A stretch of 64,000 bases of DNA, from NCBI RefSeq assembly GCF_037975245.1, contig NC_092575.1, forward strand, positions 26,126,841-26,190,840, written 5' to 3'. Under the pieces are notes generated by a model. That model did not search any database. It saw only the letters and a list, made by a program, of their open reading frames with translations, and was not told where the DNA came from. Position numbers and translations under genes: made by a program. Source of the DNA: Apostichopus japonicus. Its lineage: Eukaryota; Echinodermata; Holothuroidea; Aspidochirotida; Stichopodidae. Shown piece by piece: positions 9,881 to 22,660 of the stretch (within the stretch, counting starts at the first letter, position 1; every line of letters starts with the position of its first letter).

Positions 9881-11793
9881 CTTAAAAACCAAAGAAAAAT
9901 AAAAATAAAATATAACTGTTAGCAAACTGCTTATCCACTAGAGAGCCTGTGTAGGAGAATGTGTAAAATAAGTTGGCCTGACGTTTCGGTCCTAGCAGGA
10001 TCTTCTTCAAAGGCTAAATGAATTAGCCTTTGAAGAAGATCCTGCTAGGATCGAAACGTCAGGCCAACTTATTTTACACATTAAAACCAAAGAATTAAAA
10101 TGATCACATTGAATTAATTCAATTGAAGAAACAGATGAATACAGTACTCGCAGAACCTTGTTTGGCATGTGGTCAACAATTTCACCAAACCTACCAATGC
10201 ATTAATGGCTCAAAGACAAATAAGGTCGTAAACTGATCAAACTACATGTTGGCCACCCTCCTTTATTTTTGTCACCAAATGAAGGTTAATGAGTCAGTAA
10301 TTATTGAAGTTTCACTTCATTCATTTCGTTTTATCGAAAATGCCACGGCAAGAAGTCAGAACTGGATGCAAACTTAATCAGTCAAAAGTGCATTATGCAC
10401 CCCCTGTGCTATCAACTGAATACAAAAATGAAGAATGTCTGGAAAATAATGGCTTCAGAAACTCATGGAATCTTACTGCCAAAAAGTCTAGGAAGGCACA
10501 ATAATTTGACCATTTGTAATCTGAATATTGCTCCAAAGCAACCACAGTCAGAAATTATTCATGGAAGAACACAATTGCAGCGAGAAAAAAAGAAAACTCA
10601 ATACACACAGCAAGTTCAAAAACAGGCAGTTAACAGCAAGACCATTCCATCAAAAGTACTCTTGGCAATATTTCAAAAAACCACTCAACCATGCTATTAT
10701 CATCATGAGGTGTTAATGACTTCTTTCAATTCCAATTAATAAATTCAGATTTTGATTACATCAAATTGTGCAGACATCTCCACCTCTCTCCCTCTCCCTG
10801 TCTCTCTTGAGATGGTAAAAAGTAGAAGCCTAAATAAACAGCACAAATGAATAATAGATACTCTTGTCCATTAAAAGTAACTTTGAGAAGCTCTTTAAAC
10901 AGAAATGAAAATGGTTCCGATTCAGCCTACTTTTACTACAAATAATTCAGGAAATGAGTTTTAATCATTATTTGAGGCTGAATAAAGCATATCTGGAGGT
11001 GATATGAAACTCAAGACAAATATTAATTTAAAATGACAAAGAAATGATTGATAGAGGTTTCTAGATATGATTGTCTCATTAAGGGTCAGTTTTAAGTTAC
11101 ACGTTTGGGTCTACATTTTGTTTGATAGCAAAAGTGCTTTCTGCGATGTAATTGTGGTATTTTACTGTTTTTGTTTGGTTGTTCAAAGAGAGACAATGTT
11201 TAATACATGCAGCATGTAATGACTGAATCTCTATAGAGATATCTATAATCTATAGTAATAATCTGTAGAAGATCCTTATTCTCAAATTTTGAAAAAAGTT
11301 TTTGCTCTCCACTAAAATTAATTTGCTTTTTCATTAATCACGATTTAACACAGCCTGAGCGAAAGCGACGAAAAGAAATTATGAGGAATTTGTCTTTCGA
11401 CATAAAACATCTAATCTATTATTAAAACTAAGATAATAAAGAACGCATTGATATCAAATGCTATTTTAACAGAAATACAAACCATCGATCTTAATATCAA
11501 AATTGATCTTAATAGAAGACACATTCAGAGAAATATTAACATATGTAATTATCAAGAACAAAAGTTTAAAAACTGTCAAAAGATGTAACAAAAAAATTTA
11601 AACAAAAGAATCACAGTAAATTTTATACATCAAGTTAGATTATAGCATCCATGCTGCCATCCGTACAATTAACAACAACAACCATGACAAATACTTACCA
11701 CTAAATTCAACCAATGATATATTAAGATTTATAAAATGAGAGATAAAAACTATACAGCAAAGCAAAGCGAAACAAAACGAGGTGAGTGAATAC
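9881..11793 (-). other. intron with a foldback repeat
   Basis: 1.9-kb intron. It contains the inverted repeat at 9912-10080. The plus-strand open frames at 10304-10739 overlap in several frames, are A/Gln/Lys-rich, and have no family features. Confidence 0.7.
9912..10080. mobile_element. repeat with 58-bp inverted arms and hammerhead-like core
   Basis: The left part starts AACTGTTAGCAAACTGCTTA. Arms at 9960-10017 and 10023-10080 are perfect complements except for one base, with a 5-bp spacer. Each arm, read outward from the spacer, carries GAAGA, then the stem GATCCT-GCT-AGGATC (one base changed in the left arm), then GAAACGTC. This order resembles the hammerhead ribozyme core (CUGANGA, stem II, GAAA, UH) with a minimal palindromic stem III (ACGT), known from Penelope-like elements. 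The first core base is T instead of C in both arms, so it is probably inactive. Related copies lie at 19303 and 25005. Confidence 0.65.
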
Positions 11794-11835
11794 CTTCTCA
11801 TGCCGTAGTTTAAGTAAGGCTATCTCATGCTCTGC
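11794..11835 (-). CDS. CLIP1: CLIP-170-like small coiled-coil exon (42 nt)
   Basis: 14 codons, phase 0 at both ends, coding AEHEIALLKLRHEK. The acceptor is TTTTTACTCACACAG and the donor AAG|GTATTC, both good. It matches the vertebrate CLIP rod start (EIALLKxxHE), directly before YVRDSED of the next exon. It is the first unmistakable coiled-coil segment after the Ser/Arg-rich region. Confidence 0.9.
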
Positions 11836-14800
11836 CTGTGTGAGTAAAAATATGGTTTAAAAATATAAAAAGATAACAGTGTGAAGCGTTAGTAGTAACA
11901 TGAGGTGTTTTCTACATCTGCAATGCACTGTGAGTAAACTAATTAACAACCATGGACAAAACTTATTATAATGCACAAGTTGGAAGTATAAATTATAGCA
12001 GATTTTAAATCATGTTGTAAATCTATCTTTGATACGAAATGGCAGAGAAACGAGTCCAGAACGGTGAGCTAGACATCTTCAAGCCAATATAAAAAATTTC
12101 ATTTTACTGCATGGTTAAAGTTTGTCCATGATTGATATATAAACAGGTACAGCATGCAAAGATGGTGTCATTTTGAATCTACTCTGTAAACGTAACCTAA
12201 ACATAGCTATTCAGACAATGGTTGTACTAGTACAATATGGATATAATGTTGATTGAGAAACTATCAGGTCAAGGGTCATTGCCCATGTACAACTGATATC
12301 TACCGCAAACTATATATTTTAACATACTTGTCTGTGAATAATGAATTGCCTTTTAACATCCAAATCTAGATTTATTATGATAGTCTATTAAAATCATAAA
12401 GGAGTATAGTTCTAGAGCAAGAAAGGGGGCAAATAAGGTTATTTGTAAAATATCGATTTTATGGTATTATAAAAATATATATATTTTTGAAGTTGGAAAA
12501 CAAGGTATTGATGAGTCCATTTTGTTCTTACACAATGAGAAATGATGACTCAAAAGAAAAAGAAAGAGATACGAAATGATTTTGATGAGTGAGAGACTAT
12601 GATGAAGTGAGAGAGTAGTTATTACCGACAATAACTTTTATAAAGTATCTCTTATTTCTCTTACTCAAAATTACTACTTGAACACCTCCATTACTGATAT
12701 TTTCTCATTCATATCAATTGCTCAATGGACGCCGTATCCTTAAAAGTCACTTTCCTTCACTGCTCAAATGGCTTACACAAACTATCCAAGAAAAAAATAG
12801 ACCTCCACGTCAATAGAAAGTATCTTGGCACCCATACTCTAGAAACGTATGACTTTCCCTGCTTTTGATGCTAAAATTTGAACTCCCAGGTGACGATAGT
12901 AAAGTACATCAGTTGCATGGAACTGATATAGAGGTTATTGGCCTTTGCAATACACTGACTTGGCGTGCACTTTTCCCTAGTTCGTCCCATCACTGAAGAG
13001 AATTAGCTCTTGGCAATGCTGTATCTTATCTGCCAATCAATCTACCATATGTTTAAACAGGATTTTAAGTCTAATGGAACAAATACTTGGCTGATTTTGT
13101 CTGGTTTTTTTTTCTACGTCAATATGTATACGGCATCAATGGTACTGATATTCAGTCCCTGCAGCCTGCACCAATGGGGGAATGGGGTGAAAGAGAGATA
13201 TTGGGGAAATATAACCCCATTTCTGTCGGGAACACTGTCAGTTTCAAACACTACCAATTTCAAGTTAGAAGAAATGATCTTTAATGAACCAATCATTTAC
13301 AAAGGTTACAATTCAGAGTCATTTTCTTTCCCAAATTCTACCATCTATCTACTTCCATGTAATTTATTTTTACTCTAATGTATTTGAATTCCTTCCGCTG
13401 ACTAAAAATGTTCTGATAAGACCTGTTATTTCTTCCACTAATAGAAAAAGAGAATAACAAATAAATACAAGTACAGCTCAACTCTCGCTACATCGCAAGA
13501 GATTGACAAATTAAGTAGCGAGCTGAGAAATACTAAAACAAAGGACTAAATGTAATCCACACCGAGACATGGAAAGACTACCAGACTCTTCATTAATTAT
13601 TTATCGTTTGTATTTGCTTTATTCTGTTTTTTGGGTTTTTATCATTTCTTTTAGTTTTCTATCTTTTTTTTCCCATATATTTTTTTGTAACAAATTACAT
13701 TTTGTCTGATGAGGGCCTCTGACGAGTAACAGAGAACATGTCATAATCTATGATGCTATCAAAGTTTATCTACATCCTACAATAGACCTTTCTTAAGGAT
13801 TATCAATTAATACTATATAATGTGGCAAGATTGTTTACTTTTCCTTTGTTCATGACAATAAAGGTACATTACTATTGTTGTTTCTTGTCCTACACTCAGG
13901 TCAAGCAACCAACACCCCCTCCCCGCACCCTCCTATCATCTTCTCCTACATGCTTTAAACTCCAAACATTTGACCTTGCTGGACTTTCCTACAGGGTCCC
14001 TTTAAATAACCTAGATATGACTGCGGCAGTAATTATTCCCAAACATTATTTCGGTGTCGAACCACCAGCGTTCCCTTTCTTTATTATCTATGGGAACATC
14101 AAGTTTTGGAGATAATCTCTAAAAAAAAATTGAATTGATTTTTTTAGCCACATGAGTCACATGTGCATCTAAAACCTGCTTTCAAATTAGTCACAGGATA
14201 ATATTATCCCCACACACAGGCAATTATCTGCTTCAGTAATATTGTTAAGTGAATTTCTGAGCAATGTACCTGTGATATTTTTCTCTCTCTGTTCGTTTAT
14301 GAGGGCATTCAATTGAAGAAATACTCTGATTGTAAAAATCAAAAGGGCTCAAGGATGTAATTTTCTCTCTTTTTCCCTTAAGGCATAGTAATATAATAAT
14401 AAATATGTCTCAGGGATTAAAATGATATCTTACGTATTGGTTATGTAGTATTATAAAGAAAGCGGTCAGGGTGACAAGTTGAAGGTAAAATACAGTTCAA
14501 AGATGCGCAGCAAAGACCTACGAACACTTTCATTAAAACGAAAGTGATTCACATCATGTCTAAGAATCAAATGCTTGCTTGGCATTTGACAGTTAGCAGC
14601 TAAGTGTCAACCAAAAAATGTTTGATGTGATTTGCGAATATTTCAAGTGAAGTTTGCCAAAACCTTCGCAAGTATGGACAAAGAAGCCTAGCTTACATAC
14701 ATTCACTGGCGGTTAAGTCATTTGGAATATAATGAAAACATATCCTATGCTGTTGAATTAAACTACCCAACTTTATATCACATTAATATTATTTAGATCT

Positions 14801-17800
14801 AGTCATAAGAAACATTCTTGATTCCAGTCACCTTTGCACTAATACAACAGTGATGTTTTTGTTAATAAACTACTTAAGAAATCATAATTACGAATCAAAT
14901 GCTATAAAGTTTTTATTTGGGGAAAGATTACAGTTTTGCAATGAGGATTATATCAAATTTTTCCATAACATGTCATTTTTCTGTCATGAATAAATTTAGA
15001 AGGTAATTCCACTTTCTGTAAATGCTACAAAATATCCTACATTAATTTATGAAGTATGTTATTTGAGTTTCTGTACATTTTTAGAATTGATACATATATG
15101 TGCTGCCACTTCAAATGTTCCACTTTTTCACCCCACACAATTTTGTCATAAATTAAACATTCATGTCTTATTCGTACTTGATGTTTAATCCATTTACAAT
15201 ATAGAATTAAACCTATTGTTGACAATTATTCACAAAATCCAATCTTATTTCTGCACTTTTTGAGTCATTCATTATTCAGCGGTTGCTTTTATCAAATGTC
15301 ATTTGCATTGTAAATTAACCAATGATGATTCACGATGCTATGAACTCACTCTCAACCTGTTACGAAAGCTTCTCCAGAGTCAATTATTCCCAAAGATAAA
15401 AAATCAATGATACCGACGGTTCAGTTGCATTAGTTACTACTAATACTTTAAACCTTCCTTTTAAGTAACATCAATATTAATTAAGCCCAACTTTACACCT
15501 GGTCACACTTTTCATTATTAAAACAGAACTACTCTTTGACACAATAACCCTTTCGACAAATTCAATCAGCATAATTTCTCTTCTATAGATGACACAACGA
15601 AGATCATCGACTTGAGTTCCGTACTCTAGCGTGTATAAATTGGGGTCACTACTCTATACTCTCCCGCTTTGCAATAACACTGGCTTGATTCAACGTAAGA
15701 GATTACTGCATGGGTTATACATGTGTGATCACACACTCAGCCGCAATGTCTCTGTGCAAGACGATGGAACTTTCCTTTCTACTGTAACTAAGACAGTCCC
15801 ATTAATTATTATTCTCCGATATATGATACTGTTACATGATCCAAAATCTCACAACCATAGCAACAATTTTTTTAGCTCTCGGGAGTTATCTTTCGAGTGT
15901 TTCAAACACCTGTTCGATCCTGAAGATTATTTTTGATTTAAAGCTTGTCTTTGTCTCATATCTACAAATTCCCAGATTATGACTAGAACCAGGCTTTGTC
16001 TTTCCTACAAATTCTTTGTTTCATGTTTTGTTTTTTTGTCTTGCTTTCTTTGTGTATTTCTTTCTCATTTTATTATTGTCTTGCTGGTTTAATTCTTTCT
16101 TTTGCTTTATTGTTATGTCAAAATTGAAATACTGTATACTGTACATACTAAATAAATTTTTACTGATTAGTTACCTTGGGAAAAGAGTGACACATAAAAT
16201 AATTATAAAGCAAAGATCTTGCCTTATTGATGGTAGAAAGCATGTGGCTGCAGCACCAAATTACACTGGATCTCACTCCTCATTAGCAAATTGCGGTTAT
16301 GCATGAGTTGTCAAGCACATGACGCATATATCTGCCTCATGGTGCTAAGTAAATCACGCTGTTTTACAACCTAATCCCCTATCGAGCAACTGACATTTTA
16401 CTGTACAAGGAGCAGTATATAGCTTGTCATACAGTGATCCATGAAAACCAGTAATGGACTTTACATGTGTTTAGAATTGGAAATTGGGGGCCTTAATCAT
16501 GTCCTTCTAACCAGAGCCACATACATGCTTGAGTGTAATGTTGGTTTAATTCTTCAGTTTGTTTTAGTATTTACCTGTTTATAATGAGAGTATATACAAG
16601 TATAAGTCAATATGGTAACATCAAACTCATGCAGTTGTTATGATGTCATAGTCGACTTCATAATGGACGGTACACTCTACTTTTATCTATGTATGGAATA
16701 AGTCACAGCGAGTACTATTTTGTTATTGTAGAAGTAAGCTATTCAGATGCACACAATTCAGGTCTACTAGTAACTTAGAGCTCTATGTCATTCAAGAAGC
16801 TGTTCAGTGGATGTCATGTTGTGGTTTTTGGTATAAAGCTTGGTCTACCACAAGAAAGGATAAGAAGCAAATGGTTTAAGGTAAATACTTGATTATATTT
16901 TAATAGTTGTTAATTTGTTAAAGATAAACTAAATTAGACTGGAATATATGCCTTCAGAAAGTAGAGAATGTCAGAGACTTCATTATCTTAGGGTTTTCTT
17001 TATTTTGGGGGAGGGGGTTGGGGGAAGGAGGCTGGGGCAGGGGTGGGGAAGAGAGCTGGTGGCTGTAGCATAGATTTGATTAAAATATTCAGATCTTTGG
17101 CAGGTAGTGTGATTTAAGCCAGTAAACAATATACAACAACAAACAAGTCACTGCTATATGTTCCATTAGGTAAATATAAAATATTATGCACAATAGATTG
17201 GGCTCTTGCACCATGCATCTATAAAAGTTATGATGCTTGTGTGTAGTGTGTACCTGTTACTGTGTGCGATGTGGCTCAGAGTGTGTGAGGTTGTACCACT
17301 TGGAAAAGGGGGGGGGGTAATTCATAAATATTTCTCGGCAGTGAAACAAAGCTAAAAAAGACCATCATAAAATGATGATTGATGCCAGCAAAACCAGCTA
17401 GACTTGAAAGAGCAGGATGCAAGCTGTTCGCAATCTATGACCATTGCTTTCTTTACTTTCCTTCTTTTTTTTTGCTTTGTTGTTACATTTCTTTAAGGGG
17501 TGGGAAGGTGCAGAGGGGTAGTTGCCATTTACTGTTATTTTCACTACATTTATTTGGGGGGTAGGGGAAGGGGGCAACAGAAATTGACCAATGCAATTAT
17601 CAGCATGGGGTACACATTTGAAACATAATTGGAAAATCACAATTGGTGGGGATGAGGGTTCAATTCAAGTATTGACAGTAAATAGTCACAACTTTTGCAT
17701 GAAATGATGACACCCTGCCTACGACATGTAAGACTGAATGATACTTAGCTAATATAGGAATATTCGTCAGTGATTTACACATGGAGGACGGCTGGCTAAC

Positions 17801-18137
17801 AATGGTAACTAGCATAAGAATATATGTTAATTTTCCGAATCAGAGAAAAGTTTATTTCCTTGGATATAGAGTGGGGACAGTGGGGGGGAGTCAAATTACT
17901 ACTACATGCAGGGAATAATTTCAGGTACCGTAGGTAAATAATCACAGAATCTCAGGTATCCTACAAAAATTACACCTGTTTAGCAACTTCCGTGAGGTAA
18001 AGGGAAGCCTACAGATTATCAAATGGTTTAAATATTGGATCTACCAATGTTACATCAGTAGGAGTTTGATTTCAATATGCGGGTTAATATGCCATCACCA
18101 GTTGCCATGCATATATATATGCATGTGACATAATCAC
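11836..18137 (-). other. large intron (6.3 kb)
   Basis: A+T-rich with no array or transposon end that I recognise. A vertebrate-type exon for the helix before EIALLK (the ERDLERAEV-like stretch) was looked for and not found. A G-rich stretch lies at 17007-17060 and shorter G-runs near 17308 and 17556 on the plus strand. Confidence 0.65.
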
Positions 18138-18299
18138 CTCTCCTCTATCAAGTTCCTGGTCACCAAGACCAGAAGTGGAGTCTGTACCAGACAAGACTGA
18201 ACTCTGAGAGGAGGCCCTGGAGAGCCTCCCCTTACCCTTCCTTGTACCCCTAGGGGTCGCTGACAGAAGGTCAACAGAAGATCTGCGTGGTTGTGACCG
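18138..18299 (-). CDS. CLIP1: Ser/Arg-rich linker exon, copy B of a duplicated pair
   Basis: 162 nt, 54 codons, phase 0 at both ends; acceptor ACGTTTAG, donor GAG|GTGATT. It codes RSQPRRSSVD, then LSRASSQSSV, LSGTDS and an acidic end DRGE. It lines up along its whole length with the exon at 19531-19704 (KSTPQKSSIA and SRSSSQSSLLSEADS). This is the Ser-rich, phosphorylatable region between CAP-Gly 2 and the rod in the CLIP family. Using both exons or either one keeps the frame; vertebrate CLIP-170 is known to be alternatively spliced in this region. That the two are alternatives here is inference. Confidence 0.85.
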
Positions 18300-19530
18300 C
18301 TAAACGTTTTTTGGCGGGGAAAAAAAAAGTGAAGGTGGGTAGAATTAAGGATAGGGAACGGAAGAGAATGAAGTAGGTATGAAGCTAATGAATATTCATG
18401 AACTGTGTTACATGCAAAAGGGACAACAACTACAGGCTACAAGGTGCACAAAAGGCAAAATGAAATGAGATACAACGTTTGACATAAATGTGGACGTCTT
18501 TCTATTCTTGTGGACAAACATGAAAATTAATGAGGAAACTGAGGGGAGAACAATACACCAGTGCTAATAGCTAATATCTATCATCTAAATATGCTTTCTT
18601 TACGATTTGTAAATTAACAAACAGGACAATGAGAGTAAACAAGTTGATGTCTCTCACCACAAATTAGTAAACTACCTGAGTTGATAAAAGATGTTTAGGA
18701 TATCAGTTGTATAGATCATGCAATTAATCAGAGCATGCTAGAAGTACAACATGCTGCATATAGGCACTGATTGCGACTTCTCAAACATGTCACCCGTCTT
18801 TATCTACAGAACATGACATTCACAAAGCAGTGATATTTATATCTCAATGACCCAATTGTCACTAATTACAGAGACTGTTGTTGAAGCTAATATATGTGAT
18901 AAAGTATTAACTATCACAAAAAATTGGTTTTATTTCGGAATAATTTAATCAATTGTTTCCTTTTCTTCCTTTTGTTTTTGTTTTTGTTTTTTATTTTCCC
19001 TTTTTTCTTTGTTTCTCATTTCCTTTTAGTGGATTATTAACCTTCAGACCATCATATATATCTGAATTTAGCCATCAAATAGTTCAGGATATAATACCCA
19101 CATTGAGAGAGAGAGTACATGTAAGATCAGGTCCCAATAATTTCTCTGCAAATTCTGCTCCAAGCCACAGAGCCTTGCAAGTCAATGAACCTAGCTCTGG
19201 CTCTATGTTTCAAATTATTTATTACAGAGTCTCACACTGTACATGAACTCTACACATAATCTAATTTATACTTTAACCACCATAATAAGATTTTCAAAAT
19301 AAAATAAAACTGTTAGCAAACTGCTTATCCACTAGAGAGTCTGTGTAAGAGAATATGTAAAAGTAAGGCCAACTTACTTTTACACATAATAAGATTTTGA
19401 TATCACTGCAATGTGACTGCATGAATTTTTACTGGAAACCCCTAAATATAATCTGTTTTCTCTGCAACCAGTGTCATGAAAAGTTAAGGAATGATGCAAA
19501 TAAGAAGAGAACCAATGAGTAGTACCACAC
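18300..19530 (-). other. intron between the duplicated exons
   Basis: 1.2-kb intron holding a shortened copy of the foldback repeat at 19303-19386. Nothing else recognised. Confidence 0.75.
19303..19386. mobile_element. internally deleted copy of the 9912 foldback repeat
   Basis: Shares the left part AACTGTTAGCAAACTGCTTA with the copies at 9912 and 25005, then collapses to GTAAAAGTAAG, a 5-bp spacer and CTTACTTTTAC, a perfect 11-bp inverted repeat. This is what remains if the central hairpin of a 9912-type copy is deleted. Confidence 0.8.
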
Positions 19531-19704
19531 CTCTTCCTTGTTATCTTTAACGTTCTCATTCAAGTCCACCGAATCGGCCTCCGACAGCAAGGAACTCTGG
19601 GAAGATGAGCGCGACATTTTACCCTCTGGTCTTTTAATCTTAGACAATCGGCGTGCGGAGGAGGAGGTTGGTTTTGCTATGGAGGACTTTTGAGGAGTGG
19701 ACTT
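19531..19704 (-). CDS. CLIP1: Ser/Arg-rich linker exon, copy A of a duplicated pair
   Basis: 174 nt, 58 codons, phase 0 at both ends; acceptor TTTTTAG, donor GAG|GTGTGG (weak, but fixed by frame). It codes KSTPQKSSIA, KPTSSSARRL, SKIKRPEGKM, SRSSSQSSLL, SEADS and an acidic tail ending NKEE. It follows directly in frame on the CAP-Gly 2 exon. Basic and Ser-rich, unstructured by composition, as expected for the CLIP linker that aids microtubule binding and is controlled by phosphorylation in vertebrates. Confidence 0.87.
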
Positions 19705-20916
19705 CTAAAAATCAGAAATGCACGGCAAAACGAAAAAACAAAAACAACAAAGAGTACAGAACCATGCCAAAACAAAAAGGTGAGCATTGTTTTGTAAGTA
19801 AATCATAAAAATTAAAAAAATTAAAAAGAAGAAATTATAGATGCTGTAAATGAAATTCAAAACAGAAAAGTTACACGACGGTTAAATATCGAGCACATAG
19901 CGACAGGAAGAGAAACGTTAATTATTGTAGCTATGATGGTGGAGGGCATTCACAGCATTGAACGTAAAATACACCGAGAGGTCAAAGGGTGTATGAGAAA
20001 GAAAAGCCAGTTCTGCTTTGCAGGTTCTTTCAATTCATTTCTGCAAGCAATGCTTATATAAAGAATTTAACAACCATCAGGACATTTGTTTTAGTCTAAC
20101 GATGCAAAGTAACATATTTATCAAGTGAAAATAATTTCTATCTATTCCCAAAGTTACTGCGTCATGTGGCCCGACCACAGCAGGACATGTAACACATTCC
20201 GATGCAGTGTCTCACATTAATGTGTGTAACACATTGTGAACCTTGTATTAACATTGAGTGCTCAAAGGCTTTTGACTAGACTATGTTTTTTATTATCATA
20301 CTACTACTGTACAACAGAATTAAATGTTGTTGTGCTGCTGTATGGATTCATGAGCTGTGTTTTCATAGAAGCTCATGTAGAGTATTAACAATAGGGAGTG
20401 CGGGTGAGCATCGAATAGAATAATTAGGTTCACAGTAGGGTCACTGTATCAGTGTAACATGGCTTCACTAATCATGATGTATTTGGACAGTTGACAGTTC
20501 TGTTTTACCAATGGTAATGGATTGCTTGTAGTGATCATGTGACAATAGATTTCAGAAAGGTTGAAACATGAATACCCTTCAACCAGTTCCTGCAACCAGT
20601 CTATAAATTTTCCAAACCGATCCAATCTTTCATGGATGGATTTCTTAACAATTGCTTCAAATCCCACAGATTTTTTACTTGATTTTGCTTAAAAGCTGAC
20701 TGTGTCTCATTAGATTTGTTGAAAAGTTATCTCAATGAAGTCAACTTTGTTTAGGTTTCCTTGTGTAAGATATCACTTTAGTCCCAATTTAAGAGTTACC
20801 TGGATTTCAAACATGTTTGGATGCTTCATTACGAATAACACAGCTGTTATCAAATGGACAACCAATGTCAAAAACACCCCTACAACCATTACCCAAATAT
20901 ACTGACTCCATTGCCA

Positions 20917-20970
20917 TCCCCCTCCCCTCCCCTCCCCCATCCCCTCCCTCCTCCCCATTACCCTCCCTCT
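20917..20970. repeat. CT-rich low-complexity tract
   Basis: CCCCTCCCCTCCC-type pyrimidine run; it is purine- and G-rich on the transcribed strand. Confidence 0.8.
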
Positions 20971-21963
20971 TATCATTGCAGCCTCTGTCATTTCTTGCTG
21001 TGTCATATCTCTGGTTCCTTTTCAAAAATAATAAATTCAGGTGAAAAACAGACAAACACTGAAACTTTATGCTACCCTCCTGGTCCCCCACCTTGGTCCC
21101 CCGGCCCCCCCCACCTCCCTGCCACCCCAAACTTTACATTAGTGAATCATTAACAAAAAAGGGACAAACAAAATAATGGACTAGCAGTCAAAAAAACATC
21201 TCACCATAAGTCACATTCATAGTTAGAAACATTCAGTCCAATAAAGATGTCAGTATTAAAGGTCCAATGAATACTTACATGTTATGCAACCCAGAGTGAT
21301 ATAAACTTTGATGAGTGTGTATGAAAGTGTCTTTGTTTATAACTAGATCTACTTTCAGAGACAAAACAAATTACCTGGGGAAAGATTCAACCTTATCGAT
21401 AAATTTAAGTTTTTTGTGTTATGTGAGTTCATTTGTCAACTTCCCTGAAAATAAGTCAAACTTGTGGTTTGATAGATAACCCAGATAGATGAGAAAGATA
21501 ACCATAAAGTCCCTAAAATGAAGATTTGTCTAATCAATTTTTATAAATTATTAGGGGTAAGAGGTGATGACGATAACAAAACAAAACTGGATTTAAAGAA
21601 GAGTAACATTAATGAGAAAGAGATTATATGTTGACAAAAAATCTACAGAATAGACCTGTAGAAGTTGATAAACATCAAACCTAGTTCAGATGCTTACTAA
21701 ACTAACTGAACAGAAGGTTGATTTATTTCAGAGATGGGTAAGGACCGACAATGGAGATTTTGCGTTTATAGCGCTTTTAAAATTAAAAAATTTTCACATT
21801 TATATATATTTTAAATTTTAAGAATTTGTTTGTATCATTTTCGCTTTTACATTTGCAGTTTTTATACAATTTATTGTCAGATGGTATTTAACAAATTTTC
21901 TACTCTTTTTATACCTTACATTATCGATTTATATATTTGTATATCATGATTGTTTGTATTTTA

Positions 21964-22041
21964 CTGTAAAGCGCATTAGAGCAAATTCTGATTGGATAAG
22001 GCGCTATAGAAATTTTGTATAATAATAATAAAAAATAATAA
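21964..22041 (+). mobile_element. 3' tail of a non-LTR retrotransposon or derived SINE
   Basis: Contains TGTAAAGCGCATTAGAGCA and AAGGCGCTATAGAAATT and ends in AATAATAATA. This matches the layout of the tails at 30650 and 48147 (AAAGCGC...GCGCTATA...(ATT)n or (AAT)n), a layout common for CR1/L2-type elements in invertebrates. No coding part is visible. Confidence 0.6.
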
Positions 22042-22330
22042 GGAAAGGGGGGGGGTCAATACATACAGTACATGTGGAGAATTACACACCATGTCACAAT
22101 CAATTTTATTTAGGGGGGTGGGGGTAAAGGGGGGTGAGTTCTTGCATTTTCTGTTAATTCTTTTTGCTTTTGAATTGCTGACAAGTATTTGTACTGCCTT
22201 TAAAGAAATGAAATAAGTAGTACCTCAACATTTGAACATTACCATGTTACCATTAAGGAAACAGTTGTTATAGAATCTAACTTAGATGGTAGGAAGGGAT
22301 TCTCTTTCTTCAGGTCACCGTAAACACGGC

Positions 22331-22376
22331 AGAGCGAGCGTGCAGATGTTATGAGGAGACAGGTAAGTGAGGAAGC
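22331..22376 (+). mobile_element. foldback-element arm with consensus 5' splice site
   Basis: AGAGCGAGCGTGCAGATGTT followed by ATGAGGAGACAGGTAAGTGAGGA. It shares this arm with 33502, 42508, 40390, 28084 and, inverted, 49732. The CAG|GTAAGT inside it is a perfect 5' splice site match on the plus strand, antisense to the host gene. Confidence 0.6.
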
Positions 22377-22561
22377 AATTTTGTCTCCGTTAAATATGAA
22401 CGCTTTTGTAAAACTTACAAACATAAATTTGTAGTCTGGCAGCATGAGGCAACATGTGAAATAAAACATCAGTTCCCTATGTTTCTGGACAATATGAGCT
22501 GGAAATCCAACAGGGTTTTCAAATTGTAGTCAATAAATTTACATTTTTCATTTTCATGTTT

Positions 22562-22660
22562 TCATCTGTGCATTAATCATCTGTGCCTTTTGCACTTTTC
22601 ATTTTATTTCATCTGTGCATTTTGCATTTTTCCTCTGTGCATTTTGCATTTTTCATCTGT
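22562..22660. repeat. short tandem repeat, CATCTGTGCATTTTGCATTT-like
   Basis: Several imperfect copies of a unit reading CATCTGTGCATTTTGCATTTT or CATCTGTGCCTTTTGCACTT. Confidence 0.65.

Noticed and set aside
10304-10739. Overlapping plus-strand frames up to 114 codons
   Set aside because: Three frames open together, Lys/Gln/Thr-rich, no recognisable motif; likely chance in A-rich intron.
13010-13378. 122-codon plus-strand frame with hydrophobic stretch
   Set aside because: Overlapping frames on both strands, no family match, inside an intron.
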